Notes: a model not told the origin generated them from the letters alone. DNA of 64,000 nt from Pontibacter russatus (GCF_009931655.1 NZ_CP047984.1:248001-312000), one strand, 5' to 3'; counted from the first letter of the stretch, positions 1 through 9,144 are shown. A program made the numbers and translations.

Positions 1-1326
1 GGCAATGGAAAAATAGATGACCAGGCCCGTTACATCTACCAGCGTCGCTACAAACGGGGCCGACGAAGTGGCGGGGTCCAGCCGCAAGAGGCGCAGCAGG
101 AACGGAATCATGGAACCCGAAAGGGTGCCCCACAGCACAATCCCGATCAGAGAGAAACCAACCGTCAGAGCTATCAGCCAGACAAACTCCCCGTAGTCGT
201 AAAATCCCGCCTGTTGCCACAACACAATGCGCAGGAAACCGACTACACCCAGTATCAGCCCCAGCAGCATGCCCGACAGCACCTCTTTCCGCATCACATA
301 CCACCAGTCCCGGATGCCCAGTTCTTTGATGGCCATGGCGCGCACAATAAGCGTGGCCGCCTGAGAGCCGGAGTTGCCGCCGCTGGAGATGATGAGCGGG
401 ATAAACAGCGCCAGCACCACCGCCTGCTCAATCTCCGCCTCAAAAAAGCCCATGGCCGAAGCCGTGAGCATCTCGCCCAGAAACAGGATCATGAGCACGC
501 TGGCCCGCTTCCGCACCAGCGTCAGCAGCGGAGTGTCGGTGTAGGAAAGCTCCAGCGCCTCCAGGCCACCGAACTTCTGGATGTCTTCGGTGTCGCGGCG
601 CTCGATCTCATCAAAAATGTCATCGAACGTCACGATGCCCACCAGCACGCCGCTTTCGGACACCACCGGCATCACCGCCCGGTCGTACTTGTCGAACTGC
701 TCAATGGCTTCCTCCCGCGTCATGGTGGTGGTGAGGCTCACGAACTGGTAGTCCATGACCGACTCCACGGTCTGCTCCTCGTCGGCCATCAGCAGCTTGC
801 CTATCCGGATATCGTCTATCAGCTTGTTCTCTTTGTCTACCACGTACACGTGGTTCAGCGTCTCGGCTTTTTTGCCGTAGCGCCGGATGTTGTTCAGGGC
901 CTGCTTAATGGTCCAGCCCTTCTTGGCCTGTATATAGTAAGGCGTCATGATGCGGGCGATGCTCTTCTCGGGGTAGCCAAGCAGGTTCAGGGCGATGCTT
1001 TTCTCCTCATCCGACAGCAGGTTAATGGACTCTTTGATGAGCAGGTCCGGGAAATTCTCGAAAATCTCCGTGCGGTCGTCCGGGGCCATGTTCTCCAGCA
1101 TCTCTGCCGTATCGGCAGAGCCCAGCTTTTTCAGCAGTTCCTCCTGCGTCGTGTAGTTGAAGTAGGTGAACACTTCTGACTTCAACTCGCCCGGCAGCAA
1201 CAGGAAGCCCAGCACCCGCTCCTTCTCATTCAGCCCCCCCAGTACTTCGGCTATATCGTTGGGGTGTTTGCTGTTGAGGTCGTCGAGGTTTAAATTCGTC
1301 CGGAAAGTGTCGAGTGCTTTTGCCAT
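1..1326 (-). CDS. mgtE: Magnesium transporter MgtE, 3'-truncated by the window edge
   Basis: Homodimeric inner-membrane Mg2+ channel/transporter. Translating the minus strand from the ATG at 1326 gives 442 open residues running off the left edge. The visible order is that of the family: an acidic N-terminal helical MgtE_N domain (about residues 20-130), a CBS-domain pair (about 135-255, with MTPYYIQ and VMDYQFVSL segments), then the start of the membrane domain. That domain contains the pore-helix signature ISSGGNSGSQA and several hydrophobic helices. The start is the first ATG after an in-frame TAA 54 nt upstream. The gene lies on the same strand downstream of the trp operon, separated by a large inverted repeat, so it is probably a separate unit. 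No M-box-like leader is visible in the short upstream gap. The last one or two membrane helices are missing. Confidence 0.95.
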   Translation of the reverse strand, partial: MAKALDTFRTNLNLDDLNSKHPNDIAEVLGGLNEKERVLGFLLLPGELKSEVFTYFNYTTQEELLKKLGSADTAEMLENMAPDDRTEIFENFPDLLIKESINLLSDEEKSIALNLLGYPEKSIARIMTPYYIQAKKGWTIKQALNNIRRYGKKAETLNHVYVVDKENKLIDDIRIGKLLMADEEQTVESVMDYQFVSLTTTMTREEAIEQFDKYDRAVMPVVSESGVLVGIVTFDDIFDEIERRDTEDIQKFGGLEALELSYTDTPLLTLVRKRASVLMILFLGEMLTASAMGFFEAEIEQAVVLALFIPLIISSGGNSGSQAATLIVRAMAIKELGIRDWWYVMRKEVLSGMLLGLILGVVGFLRIVLWQQAGFYDYGEFVWLIALTVGFSLIGIVLWGTLSGSMIPFLLRLLRLDPATSSAPFVATLVDVTGLVIYFSIA

Positions 1327-1387
1327 ATTTTGCGCTTCCTCATCGGGGTGCTGTAAACCTTCGCTCTTTAACGGTTAAGCTTGCTTC

Positions 1388-1447
1388 AATTTATATATAG
1401 CCGGAGACTGACGTGCGGCTGCGTCAGGCTTTGGCTATATATAAATT
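1388..1447. repeat. 60-nt imperfect palindrome between the trp operon and mgtE
   Basis: Outer arms 1388-1402 and 1433-1447 are a perfect 15-bp inverted repeat (AATTTATATATAGCC). A second stem, CTGACG/CGTCAG, sits inside the loop. It lies 46 nt past the stop of the last trp-operon gene and 62 nt before mgtE. It could end the trp transcript or protect mRNA ends. No T-run follows on either strand, so it is not a textbook intrinsic terminator. Confidence 0.6.
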
Positions 1448-1493
1448 CTGAAAGTACTCCTATAATCAATATGCACCCGATTCCTATATATAC

Positions 1494-2504
1494 TTAAAAG
1501 CTTTCGCGCAGCGCATAGGTCTGACGCATGCGGCGGATCAGGCGCGCGGACTCCTCGAAGTTCAGGGTCTGCTGCCCGTCCGAGAAGGCTTCCTCCGGCT
1601 TCTGGTGCGTTTCATATGTCACACCGTCTGCCCCGGCCATCACGGCTGCTAAAGCCATATCAGCTACATAATCGCGCAGGCCGATACCGTGCGAGGGGTC
1701 CACGATCACGGGCAGGTGCGTTTTAGCCTTCAACACCGGCACGGCGTTCAGGTCGAGGATATTGCGGTACGCATTCTCGTAGCCCCGGATACCGCGCTCG
1801 CAGAGCATGATGCTTTCGTTGCCGTTCGAGAAGATATACTCCGCCGCCTGCAGCAGTTCCTCCAGCGTGCCCGAGATGCCGCGTTTCAGCAGCACCGGCT
1901 TCTGCGCTTCCCCCAGTGCGTCCAGCAAATTAAAATTCTGGCTGTTGCGCGCCCCCACCTGGAACACGTCCACATAGTCCATCATCTCCTCGATCTGCGA
2001 CACCTGCATCACCTCTGTGATGATTTTGATGCCATTCTCCCGGCAGATGCGGTAGAACATCTGCAGCCCCTCAATGCCCATCCCCCGGAAATCATAAGGT
2101 GAGCTACGCGGTTTAAAAACCCCGCCGCGCATAATCCTCACGCTGTTCTGTTTCAGGTGCTCCACCACCAGCTCGATCTGCTTCTCACTCTCAATCGAGC
2201 AGGGCCCGGCCATGATGCTGAAGCTGCCCTCCCCCACCGTTACGCCATCGCCTAAATCGATGCGGGTCGGCTCCACGCGCCACTTTCGGGATATGAGTTT
2301 ATAGTCTTCTGACACCCGGTGTATGTCCGCCACACCGGGCAACTGGCCGATGGTGCGAATGTCAAAGTCTTTCTTGCCGATGCCAACCAGGTAATTCCCC
2401 CGTTGTGTTTTCACCTCGCTGGCTTTATAGCCTATATGCTTTACCTGCCGCAGAATATTTTCTTTCAGGTCGGCAGGTATGCCTTGCTGTAGTTGTATGA
2501 TCAT
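1494..2504 (-). CDS. aroF: 3-deoxy-7-phosphoheptulonate (DAHP) synthase, AroF/TM0343 type
   Basis: First step of the shikimate pathway: condenses phosphoenolpyruvate and erythrose 4-phosphate. The 336-residue product has a short N-terminal ferredoxin-like (ACT-like) domain (about residues 1-70). A class I-beta DAHPS barrel follows, with FSIMAGPCSIES, RGGVFKPRSSPYDFRG, GARNSQNFNLL, LLKRGIS, CERGIRGYE and VIVDPSHGIG. A longer frame is open upstream, but ATG 2504 gives the family-typical N-terminus and sits 1 nt after the trpA stop (TGACATG), which fits translational coupling. Being last in the trp operon links precursor supply to tryptophan demand. The symbol is generic; some databases would call it aroA or aroG. 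Confidence 0.93.
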   Translation of the reverse strand: MIIQLQQGIPADLKENILRQVKHIGYKASEVKTQRGNYLVGIGKKDFDIRTIGQLPGVADIHRVSEDYKLISRKWRVEPTRIDLGDGVTVGEGSFSIMAGPCSIESEKQIELVVEHLKQNSVRIMRGGVFKPRSSPYDFRGMGIEGLQMFYRICRENGIKIITEVMQVSQIEEMMDYVDVFQVGARNSQNFNLLDALGEAQKPVLLKRGISGTLEELLQAAEYIFSNGNESIMLCERGIRGYENAYRNILDLNAVPVLKAKTHLPVIVDPSHGIGLRDYVADMALAAVMAGADGVTYETHQKPEEAFSDGQQTLNFEESARLIRRMRQTYALRESF

Positions 2505-2505
2505 G

Positions 2506-3282
2506 TCAGTTTTTGATGCGTTGAATGAAATTCGCGATGTTTTGCTCGAGTGTCCCTTCCTGCGCCAAAGCCTTGATGAAGGCACTGCCGATGATGGCGC
2601 CCTTCGCGTGGTTGCAGGCCTGCGAAAAGGTGTCACGGTCGTGGATGCCGAAACCGATAATGCCGGGATTGCGGAGCGCCATCTTCCCCACCCGCTGAAA
2701 ATAATCCGTGTTTACTACGGCATTGCCATTGGTGCTGCCTGTCGTGGAAGCTGACGACACCATATAGACGAAACCGTTGGTGTGGCTGTCTATCTCCCGG
2801 ATGCGCTGCTCCGGTGTCTGCGGCGTGATCAGGAAGATCTTGCTGAGGTTGGACCGCTCAAAAATCTCCTTGTACTCCCGCACGTAGTCGGCCAGCGGGA
2901 GGTCGGGCAGGATGATGCCGTCGATGCCCACTTCACTGGCTTTCTGGCAGAAGCGCTCCACGCCGTACTGCATCACCGGGTTCAGGTAGCCCATCAGCAC
3001 CAACGGAATCTGGGTTCGCTGGCGTATGTCTTTCAACTGCTCAAACAGCTTCGGGATGGTCATCCCGTTTTTAAGGGCGATGTCGCTGCTCTGCTGGATG
3101 GTGGGGCCATCGGCCAAAGGATCGGAAAAGGGCATGCCTACCTCCAGCAGGTCCACGCCGTTCTTCTCCAGTTCCAGGATGATCGGCACGGTATCTTCTA
3201 AATTCGGGTAGCCCGCCGTGAAATAAACCGACAGCAGTCCCTGCGGCTTCTGCTCGAAAAGGGTTTTGATTCTGTTATCCAT
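2506..3282 (-). CDS. trpA: Tryptophan synthase alpha subunit
   Basis: 258 residues. Cleaves indole-3-glycerol phosphate to indole, which is channelled to TrpB. Family hallmarks are [12 protein letters not shown], the catalytic Glu in [16 protein letters not shown], the VLMGYLNP segment, IILPDLP, and the phosphate-binding end IIGSAFIKA. The start codon overlaps the end of trpB by 8 nt, so the two subunits are probably translated together. Length is normal and no key residue appears to be missing. Confidence 0.97.
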   Translation of the reverse strand: MDNRIKTLFEQKPQGLLSVYFTAGYPNLEDTVPIILELEKNGVDLLEVGMPFSDPLADGPTIQQSSDIALKNGMTIPKLFEQLKDIRQRTQIPLVLMGYLNPVMQYGVERFCQKASEVGIDGIILPDLPLADYVREYKEIFERSNLSKIFLITPQTPEQRIREIDSHTNGFVYMVSSASTTGSTNGNAVVNTDYFQRVGKMALRNPGIIGFGIHDRDTFSQACNHAKGAIIGSAFIKALAQEGTLEQNIANFIQRIKN

Positions 3283-4462
3283 GGAGTTGGAATCGATCTA
3301 AGTAAGTTGACAAATCTTTATCGCCGCGGCCGGAGAGGTTCACCACCACCACATCCCCCGGCTTCGCCCCGATTCTATCCAATGCGGCCAGGGCGTGGGC
3401 ACTCTCAAGCGCCGGAATAATGCCTTCCAGCCTCGTCAGTTCCAGCACGGCCTGCAGCGCCTCTTCATCCGTGATACTCTCAAAAATGGCGCGCTTCGAC
3501 TGGTGCAGGTGCGCGTGCAGCGGCCCCACTCCGGGATAATCCAGTCCGGCGGAGATGGAGTAAGGCTCCGTCACCTGCCCGTCCTCGGTCTGCATCAACA
3601 ACGTGCGGCTGCCGTGGATGATGCCTTCCCTGCCCAATACGGACGTAGCCGCCGACTCACCGGAGTCAACGCCCATGCCGGCTGCCTCCACGGCTACCAA
3701 TTTTACCTCGGGCACGTCGAGGTAATGGTAAAAAGCACCGGCTGCGTTGCTGCCGCCGCCCACACAGGCCACGATATAATCAGGGTTCTCGCTACCGGTT
3801 TTCTCCTTCAACTGCCACTTCATCTCCTCGGATATAATCGCCTGGAAACGGGCCACCATATCCGGGTAAGGATGCGGCCCCACCACTGAGCCGATGATAT
3901 AGTAAGTGTCTTCCGGGTTGTTGATCCAGTCGCGGATGGCTTCGTTGGTAGCGTCTTTCAGTGTGCGGCTGCCGCTAATGGCTGGCACCACCGTCGCTCC
4001 CAGCATTTTCATGCGCGCCACGTTCGGGGCCTGGCGCTCTATATCCACCTCCCCCATATAGACGATGCACTCCAGGCCCATCAGGGCGCACACCGTAGCC
4101 GTGGCCACGCCATGCTGCCCGGCGCCGGTTTCGGCGATGATGCGGCGCTTGCCCAGGCGTTTCGCCATCAGCACCTGCCCCACCGTGTTGTTGATCTTGT
4201 GCGCGCCGGTGTGGTTGAGGTCTTCGCGCTTGAGGTAAATGTTGGTGTCGTGCTTTTCAGACAGGCGCTTGGCAAAATAGAGCGGGGTCGGGCGGCCCAC
4301 GTAGTCCTTAAGCAATAGTTGCATCTCTTCCTGAAAGGCAGGCTCCTGCATAATGTTCAGGTAATTCTGCCGAAGCTCTTCCACATTCGGATAAAGCATC
4401 TCGGGTATATAGGCTCCCCCGAACTGACCGTAGAAGCCGTTCTCATCAACTGCGTATTTCAT
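3275..4462 (-). CDS. trpB: Tryptophan synthase beta subunit
   Basis: 395 residues, a PLP enzyme that condenses indole with serine. Visible landmarks: the N-terminus [15 protein letters not shown], the PLP lysine in [10 protein letters not shown], the catalytic segment [13 protein letters not shown], the phosphate-binding GGGSNAAG loop, and the C-terminal NLSGRGDKD. This is a canonical TrpB1. Its 3' end overlaps trpA by 8 nt. The upstream gap to trpF is about 110 nt, the largest gap in the operon. I saw no TAnnTTTG promoter in it. Confidence 0.98.
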   Translation of the reverse strand: MKYAVDENGFYGQFGGAYIPEMLYPNVEELRQNYLNIMQEPAFQEEMQLLLKDYVGRPTPLYFAKRLSEKHDTNIYLKREDLNHTGAHKINNTVGQVLMAKRLGKRRIIAETGAGQHGVATATVCALMGLECIVYMGEVDIERQAPNVARMKMLGATVVPAISGSRTLKDATNEAIRDWINNPEDTYYIIGSVVGPHPYPDMVARFQAIISEEMKWQLKEKTGSENPDYIVACVGGGSNAAGAFYHYLDVPEVKLVAVEAAGMGVDSGESAATSVLGREGIIHGSRTLLMQTEDGQVTEPYSISAGLDYPGVGPLHAHLHQSKRAIFESITDEEALQAVLELTRLEGIIPALESAHALAALDRIGAKPGDVVVVNLSGRGDKDLSTYLDRFQLHG

Positions 4463-4562
4463 CTTTTTAGACGTTAGATATAAGACTTATATAACTGTTT
4501 GTTCTATTGTTGTGTTATTATTCAAGCAGCAGAATACTGTGCTTTGAAAAATGACAGCTATA

Positions 4563-4595
4563 AACTCTTCACTCTCAACTTTTAACTCTCAACTT
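4563..4595. repeat. Short AACTCTC/AACTTTT heptamer-type repeat overlapping the trpF stop
   Basis: A low-complexity array built of AACT(C/T)T(C/T)-like heptamers. It supplies the last codons and stop of trpF. A 17-nt piece (ACTCTCAACTTTTAACT, 4571-4587) recurs exactly at 7133-7149 over the trpG stop. Confidence 0.6.
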
Positions 4596-5207
4596 ATCAA
4601 GCAATTGCTTTAGCTCCTCCACCTTTTTCAGGCCTGGCTCCTGCTCAAAGCCGCTGTTTACATCCACGGCAAAGGGTTTGGGTCTGAGATTTTCAAACTC
4701 CGGGCTCTGCAGGTTCTCCAGGGTCAGGCCGCCGCTCAGGAAGTAAGGTTTGTCAGCTATATACCCTTTCAGGATTTCCCAGTCGAAGACGGTGCCATTC
4801 CCGCCGTAATTGTTGCCCCGGGTGTCGAACAGGAAGTAGTCGCAGTAGCGCTCGTACAGCAAGGTGTTCTGAAAGGAGAACCCTTCGTCCACTGAGAACG
4901 CCTTGATGACTTTGATTCCCGCTTCCTGCAGTTCCTGGCACTGGCGGGGCGTTTCCCTGCCGTGCAACTGCACCAAGTCTAGGTTATATATAGCTGCCTT
5001 CTGTTTGATGATGTCTGGCTGCTCGTTTACAAAAACACCAATTTTTTGGATAGATGCCGGGAGCGAAGCCAGTAAGGCAGCCGAAAGGTTGTCTCCTACA
5101 AAACGTTTAGACCCGCTGTAGAAAATAAAGCCCATGAAGTCGGGTTGCAGCGCCGCCACCTGCCGGATGTTCTCCGAATCGCGCATGCCGCACACTTTCA
5201 CCTTCAC
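4575..5207 (-). CDS. trpF: Phosphoribosylanthranilate isomerase
   Basis: 210 residues, third step of tryptophan synthesis (Amadori rearrangement of PRA). The catalytic general base is the Cys at residue 6 in VKVCGMRD. The general acid is the Asp at residue 128 in FLFDTRGNNYGG. VQLHGRE and the phosphate-binding SGGLTLEN and DVNSGFE segments are present, so the enzyme should be active. The start overlaps the trpC stop by 4 nt. The final codons lie inside a short heptamer repeat, so the exact C-terminus may have been altered by repeat insertion. A second, degenerate TrpF-like gene lies at 30845-31468. Confidence 0.96.
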   Translation of the reverse strand: MKVKVCGMRDSENIRQVAALQPDFMGFIFYSGSKRFVGDNLSAALLASLPASIQKIGVFVNEQPDIIKQKAAIYNLDLVQLHGRETPRQCQELQEAGIKVIKAFSVDEGFSFQNTLLYERYCDYFLFDTRGNNYGGNGTVFDWEILKGYIADKPYFLSGGLTLENLQSPEFENLRPKPFAVDVNSGFEQEPGLKKVEELKQLLDKLRVKS

Positions 5208-6019
5208 GCCAGCGCCTCCATCTTCCCCTGCAGCGTCCGCAGTTCTTTAATAAAGGACGCCGCCGCCTGCTCCGGCCGGCTGCTCGTCATAAAACTCTCC
5301 CCGATCAGGAAGCCGTTGTAGCCCGCCTCCTGCAACTCCACCAGTGTCTGCGGCTGGCTCAGGCCGCTCTCAGATATCTTTGTGAAGCCAGCCGGTATAT
5401 GCTTCGCCAGTTCAAACGACAAACCCACGTCTGTTTTAAAGGTTTTGAGGTTGCGGTTGTTCACCCCCACCACCGTCACATTGTCATTCAGGCTGCTTTG
5501 CAGTTCCTCCAGGTCATGTACCTCCAGTAATACTTCAAGCCCTAAAGTCCGGGCGAAGGCGGCCAGTTCTTTTAGCCGGGCAGGCTCCAAAGCTGCCGCG
5601 ATCAGCAGGATCGCATCGGCTCCGATGGACTTCGCTTCCACAATCTGGTATTCATCCACCATAAAATCCTTGCGGAGGATGGGGCAGTAGTTGAACTTCC
5701 GGGCGGTCATCAGGTCTTCGCTCCGTCCGCCGAAATAGTTTGTATCCGTGAGGATGGACAAAGCCGAGGCGCCCGCCTGCATATATCCAATCGAGGTCCG
5801 CTCCACCGACACGTGCGGGTTGATATCGCCTTTGGAAGGGGATCTGCGCTTGATTTCGGCGATGATACCGCTCTTGTCGGGGCGCAGCAGGTAATGCTCC
5901 AGCGACACGCAGGGAGTTCCGAAGTAGAGGCTTTTCTCCAGCAGCTTTACCGGAAATAGCTCTTTCCGCTCCGCTACCTCTTTGTGCTTATGGGCGATGA
6001 TTTCGTCAAGTATGTTCAT
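5204..6019 (-). CDS. trpC: Indole-3-glycerol phosphate synthase
   Basis: 271 residues from the chosen ATG at 6019 (MNILDEIIAHK, the usual N-terminus). The frame is open to 6073, but that start would overlap trpD and add an atypical leader. TIM-barrel enzyme converting CdRP to indole-3-glycerol phosphate. Motifs: IIAEIKRRSPSKGDI (catalytic Lys), LRKDFMVDEYQI, VGVNNRNLKTFKTD, and SESGL. Stand-alone, not fused to TrpF, and overlapping trpF by 4 nt. Confidence 0.96.
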   Translation of the reverse strand: MNILDEIIAHKHKEVAERKELFPVKLLEKSLYFGTPCVSLEHYLLRPDKSGIIAEIKRRSPSKGDINPHVSVERTSIGYMQAGASALSILTDTNYFGGRSEDLMTARKFNYCPILRKDFMVDEYQIVEAKSIGADAILLIAAALEPARLKELAAFARTLGLEVLLEVHDLEELQSSLNDNVTVVGVNNRNLKTFKTDVGLSFELAKHIPAGFTKISESGLSQPQTLVELQEAGYNGFLIGESFMTSSRPEQAAASFIKELRTLQGKMEALA

Positions 6020-6059
6020 GGGTGTTTTTATATAAACCAACATTTTACAGGCAGCCTGC

Positions 6060-7070
6060 CTATGCCGTTGCAAGTTCTTTGTCCTGTATCAGCCTCTTAA
6101 ACAAATCATAGGCCTTGCCAGATTCAAGTGTTTCTTTCGCAAGCGCCACGGCCTCCTGCGGGGCAAGTTCCGGTTTGGCAGTCATTAGGGCCATGCCTGC
6201 GTTCGCGGCCACCACGGCTCTTTGTGCTTCGGTGCCCTTGGCCTGTATCACCTCCAGGAAAATCCTGGCGGAGGAATCTATATTGCCCCCGCCCTGTATC
6301 TGCTCGCGCTGCAGTGTTGGGAGGCCCAGTTTTTCGGCATCATACAAAGCCTCCCGGTTGTCAGAGATAACCTTGAACGGACTTGTCAGCGAGATCTCGT
6401 CGTAGCCGTCGAGGGTGTGAATGATGCTGTAGCTGACGTCCGGCTGCTGCTGAAACAGGTAGCCGTACATCCGGGCCAGCTCCAGGCTGAAAACGCCGAC
6501 CATCTGGCGCTTCGGGAAGGCCGGGTTCACCATCGGGCCCAGCATGTTAAAGAATGTTTTCACGCCCAAATCCCTCCGGATGGGGCCCACGCTCTTCATG
6601 GCCGGATGAAACAGCGGCGCATGCAGAAAGCAGATGTTGTATTTGTCGATGCTGCGCTCTAACAGGTCTGTGTCGGTGGTGAATTTGATGCCTAATGCCT
6701 CCAGCACGTTAGACGAGCCGCAGGACGAAGACACGCCGTAGTTGCCGTGCTTGGCCACATGCACCCCGGCGGCGGCCACCACAAAGGAAGACAGCGTGCT
6801 AATGTTGAAGGTATCCTTGCCGTCGCCACCCGTTCCGCAAAGGTCTATCGGGTCGTACGCATCCAGGTCCACGCGGTGGCAGAGTTCCAGGAGGGCGTTG
6901 CGGAAGCCTTCCAGTTCCTCCACCGTAATGGAGCGCATCATATACACCGTCAGGAAACTCGAAATCTGGCTCTGGTTGTATTTGCCCGCCGTCACGTTGG
7001 CCAGCACTTCCCGCGCCTGCTCCCGGGTAAGCGTCTTATGCTCGAATAAGTGATTCAGTATCTCTTTCAT
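6060..7070 (-). CDS. trpD: Anthranilate phosphoribosyltransferase
   Basis: 336 residues. Transfers phosphoribose from PRPP to anthranilate. The PRPP loop GTGGDGKDTFNIST and the KHGNYGVSSSCGSSNVLEALG segment are clear, and the metal-binding and hinge regions are normal. It is separated from trpG by about 70 nt of repeated sequence and from trpC by 40 nt. The glutaminase domain is encoded separately (trpG), so this is not the fused enterobacterial form. Confidence 0.97.
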   Translation of the reverse strand: MKEILNHLFEHKTLTREQAREVLANVTAGKYNQSQISSFLTVYMMRSITVEELEGFRNALLELCHRVDLDAYDPIDLCGTGGDGKDTFNISTLSSFVVAAAGVHVAKHGNYGVSSSCGSSNVLEALGIKFTTDTDLLERSIDKYNICFLHAPLFHPAMKSVGPIRRDLGVKTFFNMLGPMVNPAFPKRQMVGVFSLELARMYGYLFQQQPDVSYSIIHTLDGYDEISLTSPFKVISDNREALYDAEKLGLPTLQREQIQGGGNIDSSARIFLEVIQAKGTEAQRAVVAANAGMALMTAKPELAPQEAVALAKETLESGKAYDLFKRLIQDKELATA

Positions 7071-7084
7071 TTTTGTATTTGCGT

Positions 7085-7127
7085 ATCACGTAGCACGACA
7101 CATGTAGCACGACACATGTAGCACGAC
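7085..7127. repeat. Tandem 14-nt repeat in the trpG-trpD gap
   Basis: Starts with ATCACGTAGCACGACAC and continues as two further ATGTAGCACGAC(AC) units. The same word, in inverted orientation, forms an arm of the inverted repeat in the hisC-hisB gap at 12287-12355. Confidence 0.7.
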
Positions 7128-7129
7128 TA

Positions 7130-7149
7130 TTAACTCTCAACTTTTAACT
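7130..7149. repeat. Heptamer-type repeat over the trpG stop codon
   Basis: TTAACTCTCAACTTTTAACT. Shares 17 nt exactly with 4571-4587 and includes the trpG stop (7144-7146). Confidence 0.55.
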
Positions 7150-7707
7150 ATCTAACCAGTTCTTGATCATCTGCCTGCCGTGCTCCGTCAGCACCGACTC
7201 GGGGTGGAACTGCACGCCGCGCACATCGTGCTCTTTGTGGCGCAGCGCCATGATATGGCCCGTCTCGTCCACCGCCGTTGGCAGCAGGCACTCCGGCAGG
7301 TCCTGCCCCACCAGCCATGAGTGGTAGCGGCCTGTCCCGAACTGCTGCGGGATGTTCCGGAAAAGCGGCTCGTCCTCGCTTACCACACGCACCGGCGTCG
7401 CCACGCCATGCCATACCTCGCTGCTGTTGAACAGCCTGCCGCCATATACCTCCCCGATGGCCTGATGCCCAAGGCACACGCCAAACAGGCTCCTGTTGGC
7501 ACCGTAGGTCCGGATGATGTCTTTCAGGATGCCCGCCTCTTCCGGAATGCCGGGGCCAGGCGAGAGCATGATTTTCTGAAACTCACCAACCTCTTCGAGC
7601 GTGATTTTATCGTTCCGGCGCACGGTTACCGTGGCGCCCAGTTCCTGGAGCAGGTGTACCAGGTTGTAGGTGAACGAATCGTAGTTATCGATGACAAGGA
7701 CTTCCAT
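7144..7707 (-). CDS. trpG: Anthranilate synthase glutamine amidotransferase subunit
   Basis: 187 residues, class I glutaminase supplying ammonia to TrpE. N-terminus VLVIDNYDSFTYNLVHLL, oxyanion strand MLSPGPGIP, nucleophile Cys in FGVCLGHQAIGEVYGG, and the catalytic His/Glu in VQFHPESVLTE. It starts 1 nt after the trpE stop. The same type of subunit can also serve p-aminobenzoate synthesis; no pabB is visible here. The stop codon lies in a short repeat. Confidence 0.96.
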   Translation of the reverse strand: MEVLVIDNYDSFTYNLVHLLQELGATVTVRRNDKITLEEVGEFQKIMLSPGPGIPEEAGILKDIIRTYGANRSLFGVCLGHQAIGEVYGGRLFNSSEVWHGVATPVRVVSEDEPLFRNIPQQFGTGRYHSWLVGQDLPECLLPTAVDETGHIMALRHKEHDVRGVQFHPESVLTEHGRQMIKNWLDS

Positions 7708-7708
7708 A

Positions 7709-9121
7709 TCAGTTAATTTCTTGGGCTATTTGAAGGGCGCGGCGCAGCGCCATCAGTTTGTTGTCTACCTCCTGCAACTCGCTCTCCGGATTGGAGGCGG
7801 CCACAATGCCTGCACCGGCCTGGTAAAATAGTTTGTAGTCTTTGCTCAGGAACGAGCGGATCATGATGGCGCTGTTGAAGTTGCCGTTGAAGTCGAGGAA
7901 ACCGATGCAGCCGCCGTAGAAAGCACGATTGGTGGTTTCGTAGCGGTCGATGAGTTGCATGGCCATATGCTTTGGAGCCCCGGACAAAGTGCCCGCCGGG
8001 AAGGTGCTGGCTACCATTTTCAGCGAGTCCTCCTGCTGGTGCAACTGCCCCGACACCTTCGACACGAGGTGAATGACGTGCGAGTAAAACTGAATTTCGC
8101 GGAAGGTCTCCACCTCTACGCTGTGCCCATTCCGGCTCAGGTCATTCCGGGCCAAGTCCACCAGCATCACGTGCTCGGCGTTCTCTTTCGGGTCGGCCAG
8201 CAGCTTCTCGGCGAGGGCGGCGTCGGCGGCATCGTCACCGGTCCTTCGGAATGTGCCTGCAATCGGGAAAATACTCGCTTTCTTGTCTTTAATCACCAGC
8301 TGCGCCTCCGGCGAGGAGCCGAAGATTTTGAAGCTGCCATAATCGAAGTAAAACAGGTATGGCGACGGGTTGACCGAACGCAGCGCGCGGTACACATTGA
8401 ACTCGTCACCCTGAAAAGCCTGGGCGAAACGCCGCGAGAGCACCAACTGGAATACATCACCCCGGAAACAATGCTGCTTTGCCTTCTCAATATTTTTCAG
8501 AAACTCGTTGCCGCTGATGTTGTGCTCTTCGTCCCCCACAGGCCTGAAGGTATAGCTCGGGATATTGCGGCTGTTCAGCAGCGCCTCCAGTTGGCTGATG
8601 CCGTCTTCAATGCCGTCCGTGTAGCTGTGCGCAAAGATAAAGGCCTCGTTGGTGAAGTGGTTGATGGCGATGATGTGCCGGTACACCGCGTAGTACAAAT
8701 CAGGAATCTGCTGGCGGTCCGGGCGGAGGGTTAGCTGTATATCCTCGAAATAACGCACCGCATCGTAGTTCATATAGCCGAACAGGCCGTTGTGGATGAA
8801 ATTGAAGTTGTTGTGCTCGGCAATATCGAAGCTGCCTGCGAAGGCGGCCAAGTGCGCCGGCACATTTATATCTGCCGTTATGTCGGTGTGGCGCAGGGTC
8901 CCGTCGGGAAAAATTTCCGTCAGCACCTCGTTTTCTGCCTTGATGCTGGCTATGGGGCTGCAGCATATATAAGAGAAGCTGTTCTCGGCGCCGTGGTAGT
9001 CAGAACTTTCCAGGAGGATGCTGTTGGGGAAGCGGTCGCGCAGCTTCAGGTACACGCTCACGGGGGTAAGGGTGTCGGCCAGAAGGCGTTTGTAGGTAGT
9101 ATTGATTTTGTACTTTTCCAT
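7709..9121 (-). CDS. trpE: Anthranilate synthase component I
   Basis: 470 residues. Converts chorismate to anthranilate with TrpG. The N-terminal domain carries SILLESSDYHG, the LLES-type element of the tryptophan feedback site, so the enzyme is likely inhibited by Trp. The C-terminal chorismate-binding domain shows FQLVLSRRFAQ, SSPEAQLV, FPIAGTFRRTGDD, VDLARNDLSRNG, TFPAGTLSGAPK and YQAGAGIVAASNP. First structural gene of the operon, preceded by an attenuator leader at 9145-9268. Confidence 0.97.
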   Translation of the reverse strand: MEKYKINTTYKRLLADTLTPVSVYLKLRDRFPNSILLESSDYHGAENSFSYICCSPIASIKAENEVLTEIFPDGTLRHTDITADINVPAHLAAFAGSFDIAEHNNFNFIHNGLFGYMNYDAVRYFEDIQLTLRPDRQQIPDLYYAVYRHIIAINHFTNEAFIFAHSYTDGIEDGISQLEALLNSRNIPSYTFRPVGDEEHNISGNEFLKNIEKAKQHCFRGDVFQLVLSRRFAQAFQGDEFNVYRALRSVNPSPYLFYFDYGSFKIFGSSPEAQLVIKDKKASIFPIAGTFRRTGDDAADAALAEKLLADPKENAEHVMLVDLARNDLSRNGHSVEVETFREIQFYSHVIHLVSKVSGQLHQQEDSLKMVASTFPAGTLSGAPKHMAMQLIDRYETTNRAFYGGCIGFLDFNGNFNSAIMIRSFLSKDYKLFYQAGAGIVAASNPESELQEVDNKLMALRRALQIAQEIN

Positions 9122-9144
9122 CGTTTTATATCAGGGTGATAAAC

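Noticed and set aside
214..1179. 321-codon plus-strand frame inside mgtE
   Set aside because: His/Gln/Arg-rich antisense shadow of mgtE, typical of GC-rich antisense frames.
1327..1493. Mg2+ (M-box) riboswitch before mgtE
   Set aside because: The gap is too short and consists mostly of one palindrome. No M-box-like conserved core is visible.
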